A stretch of 64,000 nt of DNA. Source: Streptomyces sp. LX-29 (GTDB taxonomy: Bacteria > Actinomycetota > Actinomycetes > Streptomycetales > Streptomycetaceae). The stretch is from the NCBI RefSeq assembly GCF_029541745.1, contig NZ_CP089746.1:5279559-5343558 (forward strand), written 5' to 3'. Below are positions 44,501 to 49,843 of the stretch, piece after piece (position 1 is the stretch's first letter; every line of letters begins with the position of its first letter). The notes beneath the pieces are model-generated. The model searched no databases, was not told the origin of the DNA, and worked only from the letters and a program-made list of their open reading frames with translations. Made by a program: the position numbers and the translations under genes.

Positions 44501-47500
44501 ACGCCCACCACTTCGACCCGGCGTTCTTCGGCATCAACCCGCGCGAGGCGCTCGCCATGGACCCGCAGCAGCGGCTGCTGCTGGAGACCGGCTGGGAGGC
44601 GTTCGAGCGGGCCGGCATCGACCCGGTGGGGCTGCGCGGCCAGCAGGTCGGCGTGTTCGTCGGCCAGATGCACAACGACTACGTGTCCCGGCTCCAGACC
44701 TTCCCCGAGGGCGTCGAGGGCTACCTGGGCACCGGCGGCTCCAGCTCCATCGCCTCCGGCCGCGTCTCGTACACCTTCGGCTTCGAGGGTCCGGCGGTCA
44801 CCATCGACACCGCCTGCTCCTCGTCGCTGGTGGCGCTGCACCTGGCCGCCCAGGCGCTGCGCAACGGCGAGTGCTCGCTGGCGCTGGCCGGCGGTGTCAC
44901 GATCATCACCACGCCGACCGTGTTCACCGAGTTCAGCCGGCAGCGCGGGCTCGCCGCCAACGGCCGCTGCAAGCCCTTCGCGGCCGCCGCGGACGGCACT
45001 GCCTGGGGTGAGGGCGTCGGCATGCTGCTCGTCGAGCGGCTGTCGGACGCGCGGAAGAACGGCCACCGGGTCCTCGCCGTCGTGCGGGGTACGGCGGTCA
45101 ACCAGGACGGCGCGAGCAACGGTCTGACGGCGCCCAACGGCCCGTCGCAGCAGCGCGTCATCCGGCAGGCCCTGGCCAACGCCGGCCTGTCGGCCGCCGA
45201 GGTCGACGCGGTCGAGGCGCACGGCACCGGCACCACCCTGGGCGACCCGATCGAGGCCCAGGCCCTGCTGGCCACCTACGGCCAGGAGCGGGACGCGGAC
45301 CGGCCGCTGTGGCTGGGCTCCATCAAGTCCAACTTCGGCCACACCCAGGCCGCGGCCGGCGTCGCCGGCGTCATCAAGATGGTGCTGGCCATGCGGCACG
45401 GGCTGCTGCCCAAGTCGCTGCACGTGGACGCCCCGACCCCGCACGTCGACTGGGAGGCGGGCGCCGTCGAGCTGCTCGCCGAGGCCCGGGAGTGGCCGGA
45501 GACCGGCCGCCCGCGCCGCGCCGGCGTCTCCTCCTTCGGCATGAGCGGCACCAACGCGCACGCCATCATCGAGCAGGCCCCGGAGCTTGACGCCCCGACC
45601 GTCGAGGCGGCGGCCGACGCACCGGACGCGTCCGGTGGATCCGACGGGTCCGGCGCGGCGCCGCGGGTGCTGCCGTGGGTGCTGTCGGCCAAGTCCCCCG
45701 AGGCGCTGCGCGCCCAGGGCGCCCGGCTGCACGCCCACCTCACCGCCCGCCCCGAGCTGGACCTCCCGTCCGTCGGCCGGGCCCTGGCCACCGGCCGCGC
45801 CTCCTTCGAGCACCGCGCGGTGCTCGTGGCCGGCGACCGGGACGGTCTGCTGGCCGGCCTGGACGCCCTCGCCGAGGGCCGCGCCGCCGCCGGCGTGGTG
45901 CACGGTCAGGTCGCCGAGGGCAGGACGGCGTTCCTGTTCACCGGCCAGGGCAGCCAGCGCCTGGGCATGGGCCGCGAGCTCTACGCCGCCCACCCGTCCT
46001 TCGCCGAGGCGCTCGACGCGGTCTGCGCGCACCTGGACGGGCACCTGGAGCGGCCGTTGAAGGACGTGCTGTTCGGCACGGACGCCGAGCTGCTCGACCA
46101 GACCGGCTACACCCAGCCCGCGCTCTTCGCGATCGAGGTGGCCCTCTACCGCCTCGTGGAGTCGTGGGGCGTCAAGCCCGACGTGCTGTCCGGTCACTCG
46201 ATCGGCGAGCTGGCCGCCGCGCACGTCGCCGGGGTGCTCTCACTGGCGGACGCCACCAAGCTCGTGGCCGCGCGCGGTCGCCTGATGCAGGCGCTGCCGG
46301 CCGGCGGCGCGATGATCGCCGTCCAGGCGTCGGAGGACGAGGTCCTGCCGCTGCTCACCGAGGGCGTCAGCATCGCCGCCGTCAACGGACCCACCTCGGT
46401 GGTCGTCGCCGGTGACGAGGACGCGGCCGTCGCGATCGCCGCGACCTTCGAGGAGCGGGGGCGCAAGACCAAGCGCCTCACCGTCAGCCACGCCTTCCAC
46501 TCGCCGCACATGGACGGCATGCTCGACGCCTTCCGTACGGTGGCCGAGGGGCTCACGTACGCGGCTCCGCGCATCCCGATCGTGTCGAACCTGACCGGCG
46601 CGCCGGTCTCCGCCGAGGAGATCACCACGGCCGACTTCTGGGTCCGCCACGTCCGTGAGGCGGTCCGCTTCCTCGACGGCGTCCGCGCCCTCGAGGAGCA
46701 CGGCGTCACCACCTTCGTCGAGCTCGGCCCCGAGGGCGTGCTCACCGCGATGGCGCAGGACTGCGTCACCGGCGAGGGGCTGTCCTTCGCCGCCGCGCTG
46801 CGCTCCGGCCGCCCCGAGGTCGAGACGCTCCTGGCCGCGCTGGGCACCGCCCACGTCCGGGGCGCCACCCCGGACTGGTCCGCCGTCTTCGCGGGCGTGG
46901 ACCACCGGCCGGTCGACCTGCCGACGTACGCCTTCCAGCGGGCGCCGTTCTGGTTGCACAACGGGCCGGCCACCGGGGACGCCTCCTCGATCGGCCTGCA
47001 CGCCGCCGACCACCCGCTGCTCGGCGCGGCCCTGGAGCTGCCCGACTCCGACGGCGTCGCCTTCACCGGGCGGCTCTCGCTGGCCACGCACGGCTGGCTC
47101 GCCGACCACGCCGTGATGGGCGCGGTGCTGCTGCCCGGCACCGCCTTCGTGGAGCTGGCGCTCCGCGCGGGCGAGCACGTCGGCTGCGACCGGCTCGACG
47201 AACTCACCCTGGAAGCGCCGCTGATCCTGCCCGAGCAGGGCGGCACGCAGCTCCGGCTGACGCTGGCCGCGCCCGACGAGGCGGGGCGCCGCGCGCTGAC
47301 GCTGCACTCCCGCGCGGAGAGCGCCGCCGAGGGCGAGCCGTGGCTGCGGCACGCCACCGGAGCGCTGGCCACCGGCGCCGCCGAGCCGACGTTCGACCTG
47401 GCGGCCTGGCCGCCGGCGGACGCGGAGCGGATCGACACCGACGGGCTGTACCAGGGCCTGGCCGACTCCGGCTTCGGCTACGGGCCGGCCTTCCAGGGCC

Positions 47501-49767
47501 TCACGGCCGCCTGGACCCGTGGCGACGAGGTCTACGCCGAGGTGCGGCTGCCCGAGGAGGCCGCGTCCGACGCCGGCTCCTTCGGGCTGCACCCCGCACT
47601 GCTGGACGCCGCGCTGCACGCCCTCGGGCTGGCCGCCGCGGAGTCCGGCGGCCAGGGCCGGCTGCCGTTCTCCTGGTCCGGCGTCTCGCTGCACGCCGTC
47701 GGCGCCTCGGCGCTGCGGGTGCGGCTGACCGGCACCGGCGGCGGCTCCGTCTCCCTGGAGCTGGCCGACGCGACCGGCGCCCCGGTGGCCTCGGTCGAGG
47801 GCCTGGCGCTGCGCACCGTGGCGCCGGAGCAGCTCGGCGCGGGCGCCGGCGGCGGGGCCAAGGACGCGCTGTTCCGCGTCGACTGGACGCCCGTACCGGC
47901 CGCGGCCGGCACGGTCTCCGCCGACCGGTGGGCCGCCGTGGGCTCCGACGTCCTGGGGCTCGACGCCCACGCGGACCTGGCCGCCCTGGCCGCCGCGATC
48001 GAGGCCGGCGAGGCCGCTCCGGAGTACGTGTTCTACGTGCCCGGCCCGGCCCGCGGCGACGAGTCGGCCACCGCGACGCACGAGCTGTCCGCCGAGGTCC
48101 TGGGCGTGCTCCAGGGCTGGCTGGACGAGAAGCGGTTCGCCGACGCCAGGCTGGTGGTGCTGACCACCGGCGCGGTGGTCGCGGCGGCCGGCGACCCGAT
48201 GGCGCACCTGGCGGGCGCCGCGGTGCTCGGCCTGGCGCGCACCGCCCAGCAGGAGAACCCGGACCGCCTCGTCCTGGTGGACGCCGACGAGCGGGGTGAC
48301 CTGCGCGCCGCCGTCGCCGCGGCGCTCGCCACCGGCGAGCCGCAGACGGCCGTCCGCGACGGCCGGGTCCTGGCGCCGCGGCTGGCCCGTACGGCAGCCG
48401 CCGAGACCGAGCCGACCGCCTGGGACGCCGACGGCACGGTGCTCGTCACCGGCGCCAGCGGCATGCTCGGCGGCCTGATCGCCCGCCACCTCGTCACCGA
48501 GCACGGGGTGCGGAGTCTGCTGCTGGTGAGCCGGCGGGGCGGCGACGCCCCGGGCGCAGGCGAGCTGGCGGCCGAGCTGGCGGAGTCCGGTGCGTCGGTG
48601 ACGTGGGCGGCCTGTGACGTGGCCGACCGGGAGGCGTTGGCCGGCGTCATCGCGACGGTTCCGGTGGAGCGTCCGCTGTCCGGTGTGGTGCACACGGCCG
48701 GTGTGTTGGACGACGGCACGATCGGTTCGCTGACTGCCGAGCGGCTTGCGGGTGTCTTCCGTCCGAAGGTGGACGCGGCCTGGAACCTGCATGAGCTGAC
48801 GCGGGATCTGGATCTGTCGGCCTTCGTGGTGTTCTCCTCGGCCGCCGGCGTCTTCGGCGGGGCGGGTCAGGGCAACTACGCGGCGGCCAACGCCTTCCTG
48901 GACGCCCTCGCCCAGCACCGTCGGGCGAACGGCCTGCCCGCCACTTCCCTCGCCTGGGGCCTCTGGGCCGAGGGCGGCATGGGCGGCGAGCTCGACGAGA
49001 CGGAGATCGCCCGCATCCGGCGCGGCGGTGTCGTCGCCCTCACCGCCGAGCAGGGCCTGGAGCTGTTCGACGCCTCCGCCCGGGTGGACGAGGCGGTGCT
49101 GGTGCCGATGCCGCTGGACCTGGCCGCGCTGCGCGCCCAGGCGGGCAGCGGCATGCTGCCGCCGCTCTTCCGCGGCCTGGTGCGGGTGCCGGTCCGGCGC
49201 GCCACCGGCTCCCCGGCGGCCGCGGCCGCCGCGGCCGGCGGAGCCGAGGCGCTGCTCCAGCGCCTGGCCGGGCTGACCGTGCCCGAGCGGGACGAGGTGC
49301 TGGTGGAGCTGGTCTGCGTCCAGGTGGCGGCCGTCCTCGGCTACCCCGGACCGGAGACCGTCGACCCGGCGCGCTCGTTCAGCGAGGTCGGCTTCGACTC
49401 GCTCACCGCGGTCGAGCTGCGCAACCGGCTCGGCGCGGCCACCGGCGTCCGCCTCCCGGCCACGCTGATCTTCGACTACCCGACACCCAACGCCCTGGTC
49501 CAGTTCCTGCGCGGGGAGCTCGTGCCGGACGACGCGAACGCGGTGACGCCGCTGCTCGCCGAGCTCGACCGACTGGAGGCGTCCCTCGCCGGGGCCGCCC
49601 CGGACGACGAGGGCAGGACCAGGATCACCGCACGACTGCAGGCTCTGCTGGCCAAGTGGAGCGACGACCGAGGACCGGAGGACGGGGCCGACGTCGCCGA
49701 CGAGATCGAATCGGCAACGGACGACGACCTCTTCGAATTCATCGGCAAAGAATTCGGGATCTCCTGA
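32584..49767 (+). CDS. Type I modular PKS, three malonyl modules, the second with ER (modules 7-9)
   Basis: This extension PKS (5727 residues from this start) has module 7 KS-AT-DH-KR-ACP, module 8 KS-AT-DH-ER-KR-ACP and module 9 KS-AT-DH-KR-ACP. An N-terminal docking helix (DYLKRVTADLHQTRQRL) and a C-terminal docking domain ending FEFIGKEFGIS flank them. KS cysteines are C206, C1993 and C4078. AT serines are S661, S2444 and S4539, all GHSIG with HAFH, hence malonyl. The ER spans about residues 3199-3515 and carries the NADPH motif HAAAGGVGMAAVQ at 3341. I chose ATG 32584 because GGTGAG lies 6 nt upstream and MADQDKILDYL matches family N-termini; ATG 32569 and GTG 32557 are in frame but have poorer ribosome-binding sites. 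Module 7 departs from consensus at its KR Ser (A1577) and its DH motif (HAVMD). Expected chain effect: alkene or partly processed unit, methylene pair, alkene. Confidence 0.98.
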   Translation: MADQDKILDYLKRVTADLHQTRQRLREVESQEPEPIAIVGMSCRFPGGVTSPEELWHLVASGGDAIADFPTDRGWDVESLFDADPDQQGTSYTDKGGFLKGAGEFDAAFFGISPRETLGMDPQQRLLLETSWEVFERAGIDPATLRGSKAGVFIGTNGQDYPELMHRLPQGVEQYLLTGNAASVISGRISYTFGLEGPALTVDTACSASLVALHLAVQALRNGECSMALTGGVTVMNSPRAFINFSRQRGLAPDGRCKAFADGADGTGWGEGVGMLLVERLSDARKNGHPVLAIVRGSAINQDGASNGLTAPNGPSQQRVIRQALTDGRLTPAQVDVVEAHGTGTSLGDPIEAQALLATYGQNRPDGRPLYLGSIKSNVGHTQAAAGVAGIIKMVKAIEHGVMPQTLHVDAPSRDVDWAAGDVELLTEARAWPETGQPRRAGISSFGVSGTNAHTVIEQAPAEDRAAAEEPAADWSGIGGLIPLLVSGQTTQALRAQAERLAAHVQADPALRLTDLGHSLATTRASLDHRAVLLASADGGRDELLRGLAALAAEGTAADLIQGHVTEGKTAFLFTGQGSQRAGMGRELYAAVPAFAEALDAVCAELDQHLERPLREVMFDADSTLLDQTGYTQPALFAVEVALFRLLEGWGVKPDFLVGHSIGELAAAHVSGVLSLADAAKLVAARGRLMQELPAGGAMIALQASEDEVLPLLTDGVSIAALNGPRSIVIAGDEDAALEIAAGFEAQGRKTKRLTVSHAFHSPRMDGMLDAFREVAQSVAFHPPVIPIVSNLTGASVSAAEIGTPDYWVRHVREAVRFTDGIGWLQEYGVTTYLELGPGGVLTAMAQDCVTAENAAFVPLLRADRPEARALAGALAQAHAHGVGVDWAAVFAGSEGRRVELPTYAFQRELYWPEPAGPWTGDVTAAGLGSADHPLLGAAVSLADAAGFLFTGRLSLATHPWLADHAVMDTVLLPGTAFVELAVRAGDHAGCDVLEELTLEAPLVLPPQGGVQLQVAVGAPDGSGRRSLTLHSRLEESGDGTGWGEEGQETWTRHATGVLATGATAPAADLAAWPPAGATEVPVDGLYEWLTETGFAYGPVFQGLKAAWQHGDDVYAEVRLPETAREEAGLFGLHPALLDAALHGVGIGSLLEPTEHGRLPFSWSGVALHAVGAAALRVRLSPAGQDTVAVLVTDESGAPVASVDALLLRPVSPEQVHAARSTFHDSLFRVEWTPAPVPAATTLAAGQFALLGEEVAAELTAALPTAAAYADLAALAEAVAAGTPVPQAVVVPFFGPTTDAMDAEGAAELTADVRAVLHRTLALAQDWLADDRFADSRLVVATRGAVATAADADVADLAHAPLWGMLRSAQSENPDRFVLLDLDGQDASYRALPAALGVAAPTGGHAAGEPQLAVRAGSVVVPRLARVAADPEHTVPALDPEGTALVTGATGTLGGLVARHLVAEHGVRHLLLLSRRGAAAQGADELAAELRAAGAEVTLAACDVADRDALAAVLADIPAAHPLTAVVHTAGVLDDGVLDSLTPERVDRVLPPKADAALHLHELTRELNPAAFVLFSAAAGTLGGPGQANYAAANAFLDALAQRRRAQGLPATALAWGLWAERSGMTGDLDDTDIQRITRAGVAALSSADGLTLLDTALAVGDPAFVPMHLDLAPLRQATEAAQIPAMLRGLVRLPGRRVVESGAAAPVGGLAERLLGLSVPERDKLLLELVCTQVAAVLGYAGPEAVDASRAFKELGFDSLTAVELRNRIGAVTSVRLPATLVFDYPTPTALAGFLRTEILGDSADAAATQVTTVAIADDEPIAIVGMSCRYPGGVTSPEELWRLVMGAEDAISGFPTDRGWQLDGLQSDDQGAAGTSATIEGGFLYDAGEFDPDFFGINPREALAMDPHQRLLLETSWEVFERAGIDPATVRGSKTGVFAGVMYHDYLSRLTALPEGLEGYLGTGTAGSVASGRIAYTFGLEGPAVTIDTACSSSLVALHLAAQALRNGECTMALAGGVTVMCTPDTFVDFSRQGGLSTSGRCKSFAAAADGTGWSEGAGMLLVERLSDARKNGHPVLAIVRGTAVNQDGASNGLTAPNGPSQQRVIRQALANAGVSAAEVDVVEAHGTGTTLGDPIEAQALLATYGREKSADQPLLLGSIKSNIGHTQAAAGVAGIIKMIMAMRHGVLPRTLHVDEPTPHVDWEAGAVSLLTESVTWPETGRPRRAGVSSFGVSGTNAHTIIEQAPEPEAAPEPAPAAPSREAGVLPWALSGKSADALRAQAERLLAHLDRFPEQRPLDLGYSLATTRAALDHRAVVVGADREALVAALEALARGESAAHLVEDAVADGKTAFLFTGQGSQRLGMGRELYAAYPAFAEAFDAVCAALDPHLERPLKDVVFGEDAELLHQTGSTQPALFAIEVALYRLVEGWGLTADFLSGHSIGELAAAHVAGVFSLADAAKLVAARGRLMQALPAGGAMIAVQASEDEVLPLLTDGVSIAALNGPQSVVIAGDEDAAVTIAGTFEAQGRKTKRLTVSHAFHSPRMDAMLEDFRAVAETLTYEAPRIPIVSNLTGALVAAEEITTADFWVRHVREAVRFLDGIRALEAHGVTTFVELGPDGVLSAMAQDCVTGDGAVFAAALRAGRPEAEALVAAVARAYARGLAVDWTAFFAGTGAARVEPATLPTYAFQRRRFWLRSPAGAVGDVESAGLGRADHPLLGAAVPLADSDGFLFTGRLSLESHPWLADHAVMGTVLLPGTAFVELAIRAGDQVGCDRLDELTIEAPLILPEQGALQLQILVGAAADAGHRTVELYSRAQDAAAGEPWIRHASGVLTAGVPQPSFDLAEWPPPGAEAAVVEGLYEHLAHGGFAYGPVFQGLKAAWLRGEEVFAEVELPEDRRSEAAAFGLHPALLDAALHSTFAREGGDEQGRLPFSWSGVSLYAVGAGTLRVHLSPAGADGVTLELADGTGAPVAAVEHLALRPVAAGQLGGGRTAAHHESLFRLDWATVPVPAAADAAPWTVLGAEAPAELLSGAAVHTDLTALGAAVDGGAEAPALVLVDCAPPAAAADAVTGAVHTAAQDALALVREWLEDERFAASRLVLVTHGAVATQGDAGVHDLAHAPVWGLVRSAQSENPDRLVLADLDGDAASYEALPAALASGEPQFALRRGTAHAPRLARVASAGAMVPPAGEPAWRLDILDKGTLENLTLLPTPEAVAPLEAGQVRVAVRAAGVNFRDVLNALGMYPGDAGLMGSEGAGIVLETGPGVTDLAPGDRVMGMLPGGFGPLVVADRRMIAPMPEGWSFAEAAAVPIVFMTAYYALRDLADLKGGEALLVHAAAGGVGMAAVQLARHWGVDVFATASPGKWDTLRSLGLADDRIASSRDLAFEEKFREASAGRGVDVVLDSLAREFVDASLRLLPRGGRFVEMGKTDVRVPEQVAEEYPGVSYQAFDLTEAGLDRIQEMLRELLELFRQGALKAPPITCWDVRQAPDAFRYLSQARHIGKVVLTVPAAWNPDGTVLITGGTGTLGGLVARHAVTERGARHLLLTSRRGERAAGAAELAAELRELGAEVTIAACDAADREALAATLAAIPAEHPLTAVVHTAGVLDDGVVGSLTPERLAKVLRPKVDAAVNLHELTRDLDLADFVLFSSAAGTFGGAGQANYAAANSFLDALARHRHTLGLAATSLAWGLWAEASGMTGELDETDKSRMSRSGVLGLSSAEGLALFDAAHQVGEAFLVPMQLDLAPLAGAPVGMVPALLRGLVRGGTARRTAEAGTGSDAGSLVDRLVRLPEVERDAALLELVRTQVAVVLGHDSPDAVEASRAFKDLGFDSLTAVEFRNRLGAAAGLRLPATLVFDYPSPTALAGYLRDELLGSAAAAALPERTGGGAGTAAADDDPIAIVAMSCRFPGDVRTPEDLWELLAEGRDGIAHLPTERGWDIEGLYDPDPDRPGTSYAREGGFFYDAHHFDPAFFGINPREALAMDPQQRLLLETGWEAFERAGIDPVGLRGQQVGVFVGQMHNDYVSRLQTFPEGVEGYLGTGGSSSIASGRVSYTFGFEGPAVTIDTACSSSLVALHLAAQALRNGECSLALAGGVTIITTPTVFTEFSRQRGLAANGRCKPFAAAADGTAWGEGVGMLLVERLSDARKNGHRVLAVVRGTAVNQDGASNGLTAPNGPSQQRVIRQALANAGLSAAEVDAVEAHGTGTTLGDPIEAQALLATYGQERDADRPLWLGSIKSNFGHTQAAAGVAGVIKMVLAMRHGLLPKSLHVDAPTPHVDWEAGAVELLAEAREWPETGRPRRAGVSSFGMSGTNAHAIIEQAPELDAPTVEAAADAPDASGGSDGSGAAPRVLPWVLSAKSPEALRAQGARLHAHLTARPELDLPSVGRALATGRASFEHRAVLVAGDRDGLLAGLDALAEGRAAAGVVHGQVAEGRTAFLFTGQGSQRLGMGRELYAAHPSFAEALDAVCAHLDGHLERPLKDVLFGTDAELLDQTGYTQPALFAIEVALYRLVESWGVKPDVLSGHSIGELAAAHVAGVLSLADATKLVAARGRLMQALPAGGAMIAVQASEDEVLPLLTEGVSIAAVNGPTSVVVAGDEDAAVAIAATFEERGRKTKRLTVSHAFHSPHMDGMLDAFRTVAEGLTYAAPRIPIVSNLTGAPVSAEEITTADFWVRHVREAVRFLDGVRALEEHGVTTFVELGPEGVLTAMAQDCVTGEGLSFAAALRSGRPEVETLLAALGTAHVRGATPDWSAVFAGVDHRPVDLPTYAFQRAPFWLHNGPATGDASSIGLHAADHPLLGAALELPDSDGVAFTGRLSLATHGWLADHAVMGAVLLPGTAFVELALRAGEHVGCDRLDELTLEAPLILPEQGGTQLRLTLAAPDEAGRRALTLHSRAESAAEGEPWLRHATGALATGAAEPTFDLAAWPPADAERIDTDGLYQGLADSGFGYGPAFQGLTAAWTRGDEVYAEVRLPEEAASDAGSFGLHPALLDAALHALGLAAAESGGQGRLPFSWSGVSLHAVGASALRVRLTGTGGGSVSLELADATGAPVASVEGLALRTVAPEQLGAGAGGGAKDALFRVDWTPVPAAAGTVSADRWAAVGSDVLGLDAHADLAALAAAIEAGEAAPEYVFYVPGPARGDESATATHELSAEVLGVLQGWLDEKRFADARLVVLTTGAVVAAAGDPMAHLAGAAVLGLARTAQQENPDRLVLVDADERGDLRAAVAAALATGEPQTAVRDGRVLAPRLARTAAAETEPTAWDADGTVLVTGASGMLGGLIARHLVTEHGVRSLLLVSRRGGDAPGAGELAAELAESGASVTWAACDVADREALAGVIATVPVERPLSGVVHTAGVLDDGTIGSLTAERLAGVFRPKVDAAWNLHELTRDLDLSAFVVFSSAAGVFGGAGQGNYAAANAFLDALAQHRRANGLPATSLAWGLWAEGGMGGELDETEIARIRRGGVVALTAEQGLELFDASARVDEAVLVPMPLDLAALRAQAGSGMLPPLFRGLVRVPVRRATGSPAAAAAAAGGAEALLQRLAGLTVPERDEVLVELVCVQVAAVLGYPGPETVDPARSFSEVGFDSLTAVELRNRLGAATGVRLPATLIFDYPTPNALVQFLRGELVPDDANAVTPLLAELDRLEASLAGAAPDDEGRTRITARLQALLAKWSDDRGPEDGADVADEIESATDDDLFEFIGKEFGIS
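32683..37980 (+). other. Module 7: KS-AT(malonyl)-DH-KR-ACP, atypical reductive loop
   Basis: Protein landmarks (from ATG 32584): KS C206 in a CSASL context with GTNGQDY; AT S661 with HAFH from 758; DH His965 in HAVMDTVLLPG (motif Gly replaced by Asp); KR from G1442 with LDD, Tyr1590, but Ala1577 in place of the catalytic Ser (FSAAAGTLG); ACP Ser1760. The standard prediction is C10=C11. The two substitutions make a retained ketone or hydroxyl at C11 possible. Confidence 0.93.
38044..44220 (+). other. Module 8: KS-AT(malonyl)-DH-ER-KR-ACP, fully reducing
   Basis: Protein landmarks: KS C1993; AT S2444 with HAFH from 2541; DH His2751 in HAVMGTVLLPG; ER about 3199-3515; KR from G3523, Ser3658, Tyr3671; ACP Ser3841. 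This is the only complete reductive loop in the window. It gives the saturated C8-C9 pair that separates the C2-C7 triene from the C10 position. Confidence 0.95.
42178..43130 (+). other. Enoylreductase domain of module 8
   Basis: This is the MDR-type ER inserted between the DH and KR of module 8. It starts at WRLDILDKGTLENL, includes AAGVNFRDVLNALGMYPGD in the substrate-side fold, and has the NADPH-binding motif HAAAGGVGMAAVQLARHWG near 42604. It ends at ARHIGKVVLTVP just before the KR. It reduces the enoyl-ACP made by the DH to a saturated acyl chain. No second ER was seen in the window. Confidence 0.95.
44299..49520 (+). other. Module 9: KS-AT(malonyl)-DH-KR-ACP
   Basis: Protein landmarks: KS starts DPIAIVAMSCRFPGDV, C4078, with GQMHNDY in the region where most KSs here have GVMYHDY; AT S4539 with HAFH from 4636; DH His4842 in HAVMGAVLLPG; KR from G5284, Ser5419, Tyr5432; ACP Ser5606. 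Predicted to form C6=C7. Its KS is the one that receives the fully saturated intermediate. Confidence 0.95.
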
Positions 49768-49843
49768 CCGTGACCGCGACCGTGAGCGGCGGCGTGACCG
49801 GCCCCGACCAGCCTTCCGGATCCCTCGAAGGGGAACGCACGAA